Assembly: GCA_012521185.1 (NCBI GenBank)
Contig: JAAYMV010000063.1
Location: 1-35,372 of the forward strand
DNA from: Bacillota bacterium
GTDB lineage: Bacteria; Bacillota; Limnochordia; Darwinibacteriales; DTU012
Direction: 5' to 3'
DNA: 35,372 nucleotides
Shown here one piece after another: positions 8,652 through 16,376 of the stretch. The translations under genes were made by a program, and so were the position numbers. Within the stretch, counting starts at the first letter, position 1; every line of letters begins with the position of its first letter. Under the pieces are notes generated by a model. The model did no database searches and was not told the DNA's origin. It was given only the letters and a program-made list of their open reading frames with translations.

Positions 8652-9386
8652 TTACAGTACTTTACTTAAGAACTCTTTTGTACGGGGATGTTGAGGATTA
8701 GTAAATAACTGCGCGGGAGTATTTTCTTCAAGTAAGAGACCCTGATCTAAGAAAAATACCCGATCCCCAACTTCACGAGCAAATCCCATTTCATGGGTAA
8801 CAACTACCATGGTCATGCCTTCTTTAGCTAATTCTTTCATTACATCTAATACATCACCAATCATTTCTGGGTCTAAAGCAGAGGTTGGTTCATCAAATAG
8901 CATTACTTGCGGCTGCATGGCGAGAGCTCGAGCAATAGCCACCCGTTGTTGTTGTCCGCCAGATAATTGTTCTGGATAGCTATCTGCTTTATCTCGTAGA
9001 CCTACTTTATCTAATAAGGTATAGGCTCGTTCAATTGCTTCTGCTTCAGCAAGGCCGCGAACCTTCATTGGTGCAAGGGTAACATTATCGATTACTTTCA
9101 TATGAGGAAATAGGTTAAACCGCTGAAAAACCATACCCATTTCTTGCCGGATCACATTCAAATTTTTATTGGGAATAATTTCTTCACCGTTAAAGAAAAT
9201 TTGACCTGATGTTGGTGTTTCCAAAAAATTTAGACAGCGAAGAAAAGTACTTTTACCACTGCCAGACGGACCAATAACTACAACTACTTCTCCTCGATGG
9301 ATTTCCGTAGAAATTCCTTTTAGTACTTCTAGACTTTTAAACTTTTTATGCAGGTCTTTAACTTGAATAATTGGCATATTACTCAC
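8652..9386 (-). CDS. Polar amino acid ABC transporter ATP-binding protein (GlnQ type)
   Basis: The 244-residue ATPase drives uptake of an amino acid through the adjacent permease. Motifs in order: Walker [10 protein letters not shown] (39-47), Q-loop region [12 protein letters not shown], signature [16 protein letters not shown], Walker [14 protein letters not shown] and the H-loop VVTHEMGFA. Strong similarity to the GlnQ/HisP/ArtM group is plain, but substrate is not readable from the ATPase. The start is either GTG 9386, which overlaps the permease end by eight bases, or ATG 9377 (MPIIQVKDL) with AGGTGAG just upstream; both are plausible. It is the last gene of a three-gene minus-strand operon. 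Confidence 0.93.
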   Translation of the reverse strand: MSNMPIIQVKDLHKKFKSLEVLKGISTEIHRGEVVVVIGPSGSGKSTFLRCLNFLETPTSGQIFFNGEEIIPNKNLNVIRQEMGMVFQRFNLFPHMKVIDNVTLAPMKVRGLAEAEAIERAYTLLDKVGLRDKADSYPEQLSGGQQQRVAIARALAMQPQVMLFDEPTSALDPEMIGDVLDVMKELAKEGMTMVVVTHEMGFAREVGDRVFFLDQGLLLEENTPAQLFTNPQHPRTKEFLSKVL

Positions 9387-10035
9387 CTACCTTTAAACGT
9401 CGCTCTAAGTAGCTAACTAATTGCGAAATTGAAACGGTCATAATTAAAAACATAATTGCTACTACAAAATAGGTTTCGAAAGGACGGAAATTCCGACCAA
9501 TTACGATTTGGGCTTTTCGTACCAGTTCTTCCAAGGCAATGACTGATACTAGGGAAGAGTCTTTTAATAAGGCGATAAACTCATTACCTAACGGTGGAAT
9601 GACCCGTTTAAAGGCTTGAGGCAAAATAATATGCCGCATAGTTTGACGATAAGTCAAGCCAAGGGAAAGGGCAGCCTCAGTTTGACCGATTTCAATGGAT
9701 TGAATACCAGAACGGATAATCTCTGCTACATAAGCGCCACTATTTAAACTAAGGGCGATTACAGCTGCTATATAAGCTGGAATTGGTCTTTGAATTAGTG
9801 GCGGAAATCCGTAATAAATGATAAAAATTTGGACTAACAGTGGAGTACCCCGCATGAAATCAGTATAAGCAATTGCTAAGTATTTAAATGGGCTCTTAGT
9901 TAAACGCAATAAGGCGGTAATAGTACCTAAGATAATTCCAAAGAATACGGCAATTGTAGTTAGCTGAATTGTTAGCCAAGCACCTTGTAATAAGAAAGGT
10001 ACTGAGTTCCAGGCAACTTGCCAATCAAAATCCAT
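9379..10035 (-). CDS. Polar amino acid ABC transporter permease (HisM/GlnP family)
   Basis: The 218-residue membrane protein has about five transmembrane helices (for example [19 protein letters not shown] and a final one in [17 protein letters not shown]) and the cytoplasmic EAA loop ([22 protein letters not shown]) that docks onto the ATPase. The family forms homodimers, consistent with a single permease gene here. The start is ATG 10035 with GAGGAGGAT in the minus-strand bases 10049-10041. The coding region overlaps the ATPase start by a few bases, so the two are translationally coupled. Confidence 0.93.
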   Translation of the reverse strand: MDFDWQVAWNSVPFLLQGAWLTIQLTTIAVFFGIILGTITALLRLTKSPFKYLAIAYTDFMRGTPLLVQIFIIYYGFPPLIQRPIPAYIAAVIALSLNSGAYVAEIIRSGIQSIEIGQTEAALSLGLTYRQTMRHIILPQAFKRVIPPLGNEFIALLKDSSLVSVIALEELVRKAQIVIGRNFRPFETYFVVAIMFLIMTVSISQLVSYLERRLKVGE

Positions 10036-10057
10036 AATTAATCCTCCTCAAAACGAA

Positions 10058-10088
10058 AAGAGTGCGCCTAAGATAGGACAGCACTCTT
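10058..10088 (-). terminator. Intercistronic hairpin between binding-protein and permease genes
   Basis: AAGAGTGC (10058-10065) and GCACTCTT (10081-10088) are perfect complements around a 15-base loop. Read on the minus strand, the hairpin is followed by TTCGTTTT. It could act as a partial terminator or RNA stabiliser that keeps binding protein in excess over permease, a common arrangement in such operons. Confidence 0.55.
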
Positions 10089-10105
10089 AGTGGTATACTT
10101 CTAGT

Positions 10106-10843
10106 TTAGAACCACTTATCCATAATTTGCTGATAAGTACCATCTGCTCTAATTTGAGCAAGAGCTGCGTTGATTTGCTTTAATAAATCGGTATCCTGTT
10201 TTCTAAGTGCTAGACCAAAAAATTCATTCATGGCAATTGCACCTAAGTGTTTTAATGGCGCATTTGGATTTTTGGCTAGATAAGTTTCAGCAACAGGTAA
10301 GTCAATAATTGAGGCATGGGCAGCGTTCATGGCAACATTTTGTAATGCTTCAGGTGCTGTATTATAGCGAGCGATTCTTGCACCAGCAATTTCTTCGGCA
10401 ACAAAGTCTCCTGTAGTATTTAATTGAACAGCAATTGTTTTGTTCTCTAGATCCTCGAAACCTTTAATAGTATTATTATCTTTTCTAACTACAATAGTTA
10501 AAACGGATTCAAAATATGGGTCGGAGAAGTTAACTACCTTGGCTCTGTCTTCTGTAATAGTCATACCAGCTGCAATTACATCAATATTGCCATTGAGCAG
10601 ACTAGGAATTAATCCATCCCATCCCATGTTATAGAATTGAATTTCATAGCCAATGATGTCTCCAATGGCTTTCATTAGATCGACATCAAAGCCAATAACT
10701 TCGTTTGTTTTTTCATCTACTGTTTCAAATGGAACAAAAGTAGCTTCTGTTCCCACTTTGAGCACAGGTTTAGCAGCAATGCTAGTAGCGGTCATAGTTA
10801 ACATTAAAGAAAGAACTAATAATACAAATGCAGTCTTTTTCAA
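10106..10843 (-). CDS. Amino acid ABC transporter substrate-binding protein
   Basis: The mature protein is an SBP family 3 domain: LKVGTEATFVPFET at its start, IGFDVDLMKAIG, the ligand-contacting DVIAAGMTITEDRAKVVNFSDPYF and a hinge with LENKTIAVQLNTTGD. I start at TTG 10843 (KKTAFVLLVL), seven bases after AAAGGTGG; the TTG at 10861 in the same frame lies before the Shine-Dalgarno. Residues 2-24 form a type I signal peptide (basic start, hydrophobic core, cut near SIAA). No cysteine lipobox is present, which is unusual for a monoderm Gram-positive, where binding proteins are lipid-anchored. The arginine-binding residues cannot be assigned with certainty; ligand is a polar amino acid. Confidence 0.92.
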   Translation of the reverse strand: MKKTAFVLLVLSLMLTMTATSIAAKPVLKVGTEATFVPFETVDEKTNEVIGFDVDLMKAIGDIIGYEIQFYNMGWDGLIPSLLNGNIDVIAAGMTITEDRAKVVNFSDPYFESVLTIVVRKDNNTIKGFEDLENKTIAVQLNTTGDFVAEEIAGARIARYNTAPEALQNVAMNAAHASIIDLPVAETYLAKNPNAPLKHLGAIAMNEFFGLALRKQDTDLLKQINAALAQIRADGTYQQIMDKWF

Positions 10844-10891
10844 GATATTTCCACCTTTCAAGTTCTGGATTATAAGAATTATAATAAGTTA

Positions 10892-10920
10892 ATTGTAGCA
10901 TCTATTGCATTTTTATGCAA
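10892..10920 (-). promoter_or_regulatory. Promoter of the amino acid transporter operon with overlapping palindrome
   Basis: On the minus strand a -35 box TTGCAT (10920-10915) and -10 box TACAAT (10897-10892) are 17 bases apart. The perfect palindrome TTGCAT-N4-ATGCAA (10905-10920) overlaps the -35 box and is placed to act as an operator. Its TGCAT-AAAA-ATGCA core resembles ArgR boxes (TGAAT-W4-ATTCA) with one change per arm, so an arginine-type repressor is possible but unproven. Confidence 0.7.
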
Positions 10921-10944
10921 GGAATAAATTGACTTTTTGTATAT

Positions 10945-12399
10945 TTATACTGTGGTATTTTTATCCGGTAACGGCAAAGTAATAGTAAACAAGGCTCCAG
11001 AATCAGTGTTACAGGCAGAAATAGTTCCCTTATGCCGCAGGACTAGATTTTTGCTAATAGCTAGGCCTAAACCAAAACTTCCTTTTTTACCTTTATAAAA
11101 GCGATTGAATAAGTTCTCAATTTCATGTTCTTCAAAACCAGATCCATCGTCGGCAATTCGAATAACTAGGTGATTATCTTCAACAGCGGCAGAAATCTGA
11201 ACTACTGTATCAGCGTATCTCAGACAATTAGTAATTATATTGGTGAATGCCCTGATTAGCTTGGTTGGGTCAATAACAATAGTTTGATCTTCTGGCAAGT
11301 AATTAACTTCTAAGGTTACTTGCTGGCTGATTGCTGCTCCATAACAACGTTCTACACAAGAAGCTAAAAAGTCATTTACCGAAACATCCTGCATATTAAA
11401 GTTTTCTTCAATAGTATCTAAGCGTGATAGATATAATAATTCCTCGATCAGCTGAGCCATTCTGTGAGATTCTTCTACAATAATATTGGCAGCCACAGTT
11501 GGCTCTACTAGTGAATGTTGAATGCCTTCCGCATAACTTTGCATGGACATTAGTGGGGTTCTAAGCTCATGCGATACATTTTGAAAAAAGGTTTTTTCTG
11601 CTTGGTCATAGCTAGCTAGTTTTTCTGACATTAAGTTAATGCTGCTAACTAATTCTTCTAGTTCTTGGTAAACTGGAAGTTCAATTTTTTCACCAAAATT
11701 TCGTTCCGCAATTCCCCGAATATGTTTTGTTAAAATGGAAAATGGGGTAGTGATTTTTTTGGTTAGTAAGGATGAAATCAGCATGGCGATTAATGATGTA
11801 AAAAGCAAAATTGCAAATAATATTAGATTAATGCTTAATTGAATCTGTTGGATTTTGCCAATAGGTGAAAAAATAATTAGCCAGCCTAAGTTGGTAAGGC
11901 GATTTTCGATTGGTTTGACTAAAGCAATATATTCTTGGCCAGCTACCGAAAAATCAAGGTAGGTTTCACCTGAAAAATCAGTTAGCTTGGTTACCTCAGC
12001 AAGGACTTGAGCAGCAGAAGGAGTAACCTCTTGAAAGAAGTCGTCAGGGAATAAAGCAACCCGATTCATATTGCGATCGATTAAGATGTAATTGGCATTG
12101 AGCAAGGTTAAAGGTTCCCGTAACGAGCGTTCTAACATCAAATAATAACGAATTAATTCTATATCTAGATTTGGTCGGCTGCCTCTAGCATCAGGCAGCA
12201 TCCAAAGCCCAGGTATATTAGGTGCTGGCCTAAATATTTCATATTCAGTTAGAGTGGCTATCCGCTCAAGTTGATCGATCATATCTTGTTTTAAATACCA
12301 GCGAATTGACATATTGAAAATAATGCTAGTTAGAATTATAAGTGCAACTATTACAATCAGGTTGTACCTTAAGACCCTTCCTTTAATTGTTTTTGTCAT
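10945..12399 (-). CDS. Membrane sensor histidine kinase
   Basis: This kinase pairs with the response regulator encoded just upstream. It has a first transmembrane helix at about residues 13-33, an extracytoplasmic sensor region of about 150 residues with no family I recognise, a second helix (LILFAILLFTSLIAMLI), a HAMP linker, and the kinase core: H-box FFQNVSHELRTPLMS with the phosphorylated His, N-box NIITNCLRYA, G1 IADDGSGFE and G2 FGLGLAISKNLV. I choose ATG 12399 (MTKTIKGRVLRYN), overlapping the regulator gene by 17 bases; an ATG at 12432 in the same frame would overlap it by 50 bases and lacks a well-spaced Shine-Dalgarno. The signal is unknown. It faces the VTC-DUF4956-CotH operon, which it probably controls. 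Confidence 0.9.
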   Translation of the reverse strand: MTKTIKGRVLRYNLIVIVALIILTSIIFNMSIRWYLKQDMIDQLERIATLTEYEIFRPAPNIPGLWMLPDARGSRPNLDIELIRYYLMLERSLREPLTLLNANYILIDRNMNRVALFPDDFFQEVTPSAAQVLAEVTKLTDFSGETYLDFSVAGQEYIALVKPIENRLTNLGWLIIFSPIGKIQQIQLSINLILFAILLFTSLIAMLISSLLTKKITTPFSILTKHIRGIAERNFGEKIELPVYQELEELVSSINLMSEKLASYDQAEKTFFQNVSHELRTPLMSMQSYAEGIQHSLVEPTVAANIIVEESHRMAQLIEELLYLSRLDTIEENFNMQDVSVNDFLASCVERCYGAAISQQVTLEVNYLPEDQTIVIDPTKLIRAFTNIITNCLRYADTVVQISAAVEDNHLVIRIADDGSGFEEHEIENLFNRFYKGKKGSFGLGLAISKNLVLRHKGTISACNTDSGALFTITLPLPDKNTTV

Positions 12400-13096
12400 G
12401 ACTTTCAGCCCTATCTTTAATAATGAAACCATAACCCCATACGGTATTAATTAACACATTGGAATTAGCCTCTGCCAGTTTTCTCCGGATCCGCTTAATC
12501 ATATCATCGGTAGCGCGGGTATTAACTTCATTGCTAAAGCCCCAAACTTTATCCAGCAATTCATTGCGGCTAACCGCTTTATGGCGGTTGAGCGCTAAAT
12601 AATACAAAACATCAAATTCCATTTGCGTAAGCCCAATATCTTTCTGATTGATAGTGGCCTGCCTTGTATTTGGACAAAGAACTAGATCTGAGAAAACAAT
12701 TTTAGGGCTGATATTCTCTTGCTTGTCCAGTTCTATGCGGCGAAAAATGCTTTTCACCCTAGCTACTAACTCGGTAGGACTAAAAGGTTTAGTTAGGTAA
12801 TCATCGCTGCCAAGAGTTAAGCCAGTAATCTTATCAAATTCCGTATCTTTAGCGGAAACGAAAATAATAGGGACACTGCTTTGACTACGAACTAGGGAGC
12901 AAATGGCGTAACCGTCCATATCAGGCATCATAATGTCTAAAATTAGTAAGTCGGCTGGTTGAGTCATAAAGGCTTCATATACAGAACGACCATCATAGAA
13001 TGAACGAACTTGATAGCCTTCTTTTTCTAAGAAGGTAGCAATGATATTACATATATTTACTTGATCATCAGCTATATAGATTAGCTTTTTTTTCAT
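12383..13096 (-). CDS. OmpR/PhoB-family response regulator
   Basis: The 237-residue regulator has a receiver domain (acid pair Asp10-Asp11, phosphorylated Asp54 in LLILDIMMPDMDG, conserved Lys in YLTKPFSP) and a C-terminal winged-helix domain ending in VWGYGF. I start at ATG 13096 (MKKKLIYIADD), with GAGGTGAG a few bases upstream; the GTG at 13105 sits inside that Shine-Dalgarno. It is divergent from the polyphosphate polymerase gene, and the shared intergenic region carries 11-bp spaced repeats of the kind OmpR-family dimers bind. A weak -10 candidate TAAAAT for this gene lies at 13121-13116 on the minus strand, so autoregulation is possible. Confidence 0.93.
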   Translation of the reverse strand: MKKKLIYIADDQVNICNIIATFLEKEGYQVRSFYDGRSVYEAFMTQPADLLILDIMMPDMDGYAICSLVRSQSSVPIIFVSAKDTEFDKITGLTLGSDDYLTKPFSPTELVARVKSIFRRIELDKQENISPKIVFSDLVLCPNTRQATINQKDIGLTQMEFDVLYYLALNRHKAVSRNELLDKVWGFSNEVNTRATDDMIKRIRRKLAEANSNVLINTVWGYGFIIKDRAESHDKNN

Positions 13097-13158
13097 CAAG
13101 CTCACCTCACTTGTTATTTTACCTTAGATTCAGAAAAATTAAAGTTTAAAAAGGCCTT

Positions 13159-13218
13159 TGCCACAGTTCTGCCACAGTTTAGCCAAGATCTTTGTTAAAG
13201 TTCTCGGTAAAATATGAT
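13159..13218 (+). promoter_or_regulatory. Tandem 11-bp repeats and probable activated promoter
   Basis: TGCCACAGTT occurs at 13159-13168 and 13170-13179, and a degenerate third copy (AGCCAAGATC) continues the phase: the GCCA core starts at 13160, 13171 and 13182, exactly 11 bases apart. About ten bases further comes a weak -35 (TTTGTT at 13191-13196, or TTGTTA one base on) and a -10 TATGAT (13213-13218). Direct repeats with one-helical-turn spacing just before a poor -35 are the usual layout for an OmpR/PhoB-type activator. The natural candidate is the regulator encoded next door. Confidence 0.65.
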
Positions 13219-13240
13219 TTAGAGAAAGGTGGTGTAAAAA

Positions 13241-13921
13241 CTGAGTAGATATCGTAAGGAATTGAAAATTAAAATTAATTACATTGATAAAATAGCTATT
13301 TCAAGCCGTATATCCAGTGTTTTACAGAGGGATCCTTATACCGGTTCTAAAGGTTATTATATTGTCCGCAGTATTTACTTCGATGACATCAACAACAGTG
13401 CCCTACATGAAAAACTGATGGGCGTGAAAGACCGGGAGAAATATCGGATACGATTATATGATTATTCTACCGCCACTATTCGTTTAGAGAAAAAGGTGAA
13501 AAACAATGGTTTTGGCTACAAAGAAACAGCTTTATTATCTTTAGCAGAATGCCAAGCTTTACTAGCCGGGGAGTATGATTTTTTAAAAACCAGATCAGAA
13601 GCAGTTTGTAGAAGTCTTTATGCTAAAGTTGCAACTGGATTATTTAAACCAAAAACCATCGTTGAGTATCAGCGAGAAGCTTATATCTGGGAGCCAGGAC
13701 GAATCCGGATTACTATTGATAGCTTTCCAAAAACCGGAATGGGCTCGACAGCTTTCTTAGATTTTTCAACAATTCTAGTAAGCACAGGAGAACCAGGATT
13801 TTCAATTTTAGAAATTAAGTACGACCATTATTTACCTAAGCATATTTGTAATCTTGTCCAGTTACAAAATCGGGATATTACTTCAGTCTCTAAGTATGTT
13901 TTATGTAGAAAATATGGTTAA
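13241..13921 (+). CDS. VTC-domain polyphosphate polymerase
   Basis: The protein is a single VTC tunnel domain, the fold that in yeast Vtc4 makes polyphosphate from ATP. Tunnel-lining basic residues are seen in YRKELKIKI, RSIYFDD, KYRIRLYD, LEKKVK and VEYQREAY, and the metal-binding acidic LEIKYD lies near the end. At about 226 residues it matches stand-alone bacterial VTC proteins. The start is unusual: the frame is closed by TAA at 13235-13237, and the first strand SRYRKELKI is only included if translation begins at CTG 13241, which stands six bases after AAAGGTGGTG (13225-13234). TTG 13262 has AAGGA only one base upstream and would cut the first conserved strand. DUF4956 and CotH genes follow, the common bacterial association. 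Confidence 0.85.
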   Translation: MSRYRKELKIKINYIDKIAISSRISSVLQRDPYTGSKGYYIVRSIYFDDINNSALHEKLMGVKDREKYRIRLYDYSTATIRLEKKVKNNGFGYKETALLSLAECQALLAGEYDFLKTRSEAVCRSLYAKVATGLFKPKTIVEYQREAYIWEPGRIRITIDSFPKTGMGSTAFLDFSTILVSTGEPGFSILEIKYDHYLPKHICNLVQLQNRDITSVSKYVLCRKYG

Positions 13922-13940
13922 TTAAAGGGAGGAGCTAAAA

Positions 13941-14636
13941 ATGAATTTCGGCAACACATTAACCTTTTCGGATTTATTTAAAAGTAATGCTGTAAAAACG
14001 TCATTATCTAGCTTTTCGATTACTGATGTAGTTTTAACGCTAGGCATAGCCTTTTTAATTTCATTGTTTATTTATACTGTTTACAAAAAGACTTTTAATG
14101 GCGTGATGTATTCGAAGAACTTTAATATTTCTTTGATCGGAATGACCCTAATCACTACCTTCATTATTATGGGTGTTACCTCTAATTTAGTGCTCTCTTT
14201 AGGTATGGTAGGTGCCCTTAGTATTGTACGTTTTAGAACAGCCATTAAAGATCCCACTGATATAGTTTATTTATTCTGGGCTATTTCAGTTGGTATTGTA
14301 ACCGGTGCTGGCTTATATTTACTTGCTATTTTCGGTTCCTTATTTGTAGGGTTAATGCTGGTATTCTTTAACTGGAGAACTACGACTGAAATCCCTTATT
14401 TGATCGTGGCTAACTGTCAAGACCAAGAGGCGGAAAATCAATTTTTGGCTAATTTGGCAGATGACGTAAAAAATATGCAGATTCGTTCTAAAACAGTACG
14501 AGCAGGTCAAGGTATTGAATTAACTATTGAAGTTCGGTTAAGAAATTCTGATACTAGCTTTGTTAATTATTTAGCTCAACTCCAAGGTGTAGAAAATGTA
14601 GTTTTAGTAAGTTATACGGGTGAATTAGCTGTTTAA
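13941..14636 (+). CDS. DUF4956 membrane protein
   Basis: This 231-residue protein has about four transmembrane helices (near residues 28-47, 62-80, 82-93 and 112-142) around the highly conserved loop MVGALSIVRFRTAIKDPTD, then a soluble C-terminal domain of about 80 residues with a ferredoxin-like alternation of strands and helices. DUF4956 has no proven function; in many bacteria it is encoded between or next to a VTC polyphosphate polymerase and a CotH protein, as here. A role in moving or sensing polyphosphate at the membrane is often supposed and is inference. ATG 13941 follows GGGAGGAG (13928-13935), 20 bases after the polymerase stop. Confidence 0.88.
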   Translation: MNFGNTLTFSDLFKSNAVKTSLSSFSITDVVLTLGIAFLISLFIYTVYKKTFNGVMYSKNFNISLIGMTLITTFIIMGVTSNLVLSLGMVGALSIVRFRTAIKDPTDIVYLFWAISVGIVTGAGLYLLAIFGSLFVGLMLVFFNWRTTTEIPYLIVANCQDQEAENQFLANLADDVKNMQIRSKTVRAGQGIELTIEVRLRNSDTSFVNYLAQLQGVENVVLVSYTGELAV

Positions 14637-14666
14637 GTTAGGCGGGTAGCTGGGGGAGGTGATTTG

Positions 14667-16292
14667 ATGGATAGAAAGTTTATTGGAATGTTTTCTTTAA
14701 TGGTTTTAGCGGGATTAGGTATAATGGGGATTCTGTTTGCAGAAGAATCCCCTTGGCAGCTGGTTTCAGCAAGTAATGCTTATGTGGAGCGTTATTTCCC
14801 ACAAGATCGGGTAATAGACATCTATGTAACCATTGATCCAGATGACTTTGCAGATATGTTGGCGAATCCGCTTGCGGAAGAGTATAAAGTGGCCAGTGTT
14901 GTTGTTGATGGTCAAAAGGTTGATTATGTTGGTATAAGAACCAAGGGAAATTCAAGCTTACGTTCTGTAGCGAGCAGTAGTTCGCAGCGCTATAGCTTTA
15001 AAATAGATTTTAATCAGTACATTAAAGTGCAAAACCTAGACGGTTTAACAAAACTCAATTTAAATAATTCATATAGTGACCCCTCTTTTATGCGAGAGTA
15101 CTTGTCCTATAAAATTTTAAGAGAAATGGGAATCCCTACACCAGCTGTCACATATGCTAACCTGTATATAAATGATCAATTATGGGGTTTGTATTTAGCT
15201 GTTGAAGGTATTGAAGAACCATTTCTTCAACGGTATTTTGGTCGGGACTGGGGTACTTTGTATAAAGGTGAGGGAGGACAGGGCAGTGATTTAGTCTATA
15301 TTGATGATCAGATTGAATCTTATAGCGGTATTAGACGGATGACTACCCTAAAACCAGGTGCCGACGAAAAACTATTGCAAATGATTAAAGCCTTAAATCA
15401 AGGTGAACAGCTAGAACAATACTTGAATATCGATCAAATTCTCCGATATTTTGCGGTAAACACAGTCTTAGTCAATCTGGACAGTTATGTAGGACAATTT
15501 AAGCACAATTACTATCTGTATGAGGAAAATGGGATCTTTACTATTTTGCCTTGGGACTATAACATGTCGTTTGGTGGTTTTGGCATGGGCGGTGCACAGA
15601 GCAGCGTATCACTGCCCATCGACAACCCTGTATCTGGAACTACTTTAGCATCCCGACCACTATTAGGCAAATTACTAGAAGTGCCTCAGTATAAAGAGTT
15701 ATATCATCAATATATTCAGGAAGTAATTGAGGGACCGTTTTCTTTAGAAGAACTGTCACAAGAAATTCAAAGAATTGGCACGATGATTCGACCCTATTTG
15801 GCAAATGACCCGACTAAATTTTATACCATGGAGCAATTTGAAGCAGCAATTAGCAGCAATCCTGTTAGTCAACAAAGTACCTTTAATAATCAAGGGTTCG
15901 CTGGTCGAGGCGGCATTCCGATGATGGGCGGCAATGCTGTTAACTTGATTACCTTTATCAAAGATAGAATTGAAAATCTTACCAAGCAATTAACAGGAGA
16001 ATTATCTACTACTGGAACAAGTTATCAGATGAATCAAAGAATTATGGGAGGCGGTGGTCGTTTTATACCTGAGGGTGGCGGATTTGACGGTGAATTTCCA
16101 CCAGTTTTTCCTGATAGAGCCGAAGGAGCTGCCTTTGGCCGTAGAATGCCAGAACAGAATAGGGAAATTTATCCTGTAGAACAACAATCAGTGTCACTAA
16201 ATGAGCTTTACATTCTCGGTTTTTCAGTATTGCTGCTAGTTATAGTTACAGTTTTATTGCACTTTAAAAAAACAAAACATTCTATTCGATAA
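14667..16292 (+). CDS. CotH-type secreted or membrane-anchored kinase
   Basis: The 541-residue protein starts with a signal peptide or anchor (about 5-25), followed by a CotH kinase domain: FKIDFNQYI, LNLNNSYSDPSFMREYLSYKILREMG, YINDQLWGLYLAVEGIEEPFL and the metal-binding ILPWDYNMSFGG. A Gly/Pro/Phe-rich linker (MGGGGRFIPEGGGF) and a C-terminal transmembrane helix (LYILGFSVLLLVIVTVLLHF) end in a basic tail, so the kinase domain is outside the membrane. Bacillus CotH phosphorylates spore-coat proteins; here linkage to VTC and DUF4956 suggests a general cell-envelope kinase rather than a coat protein. ATG 14667 has a strong GGGGGAGGTGA (14652-14662). A terminator overlaps the stop. Confidence 0.87.
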   Translation: MDRKFIGMFSLMVLAGLGIMGILFAEESPWQLVSASNAYVERYFPQDRVIDIYVTIDPDDFADMLANPLAEEYKVASVVVDGQKVDYVGIRTKGNSSLRSVASSSSQRYSFKIDFNQYIKVQNLDGLTKLNLNNSYSDPSFMREYLSYKILREMGIPTPAVTYANLYINDQLWGLYLAVEGIEEPFLQRYFGRDWGTLYKGEGGQGSDLVYIDDQIESYSGIRRMTTLKPGADEKLLQMIKALNQGEQLEQYLNIDQILRYFAVNTVLVNLDSYVGQFKHNYYLYEENGIFTILPWDYNMSFGGFGMGGAQSSVSLPIDNPVSGTTLASRPLLGKLLEVPQYKELYHQYIQEVIEGPFSLEELSQEIQRIGTMIRPYLANDPTKFYTMEQFEAAISSNPVSQQSTFNNQGFAGRGGIPMMGGNAVNLITFIKDRIENLTKQLTGELSTTGTSYQMNQRIMGGGGRFIPEGGGFDGEFPPVFPDRAEGAAFGRRMPEQNREIYPVEQQSVSLNELYILGFSVLLLVIVTVLLHFKKTKHSIR

Positions 16293-16317
16293 GCGTCCTA
16301 AATGTGGGCGCTTTTTT
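16291..16317 (+). terminator. Rho-independent terminator after cotH
   Basis: AAGCGTCC (16291-16298) pairs with GGGCGCTT (16306-16313), one G-T pair included, around a seven-base loop; Ts run from 16312 to 16317. It separates the VTC-DUF4956-CotH operon from the glycosyltransferase gene. Confidence 0.85.
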
Positions 16318-16376
16318 CACCACTAAGTACAATCCTTCATATTATGTTATGGGAGCTAGAGTCAGGAGTGGTGGAT

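Noticed and set aside
13262-13921. Polyphosphate polymerase starting at TTG 13262
   Set aside because: It would lose the first conserved basic strand and its Shine-Dalgarno would be one base from the start.
14680-14955. Minus-strand ORF of 91 codons inside cotH, and other antisense ORFs such as 5124-5372 and 10440-10634
   Set aside because: They lie opposite well-supported coding regions, lack Shine-Dalgarno sites and show no domain pattern, so they are shadows of the real genes.
16302-16376. Glycosyltransferase start at ATG 16302
   Set aside because: That ATG lies in the loop of the cotH terminator, has no Shine-Dalgarno, and the extra residues do not look like a GT4 start.
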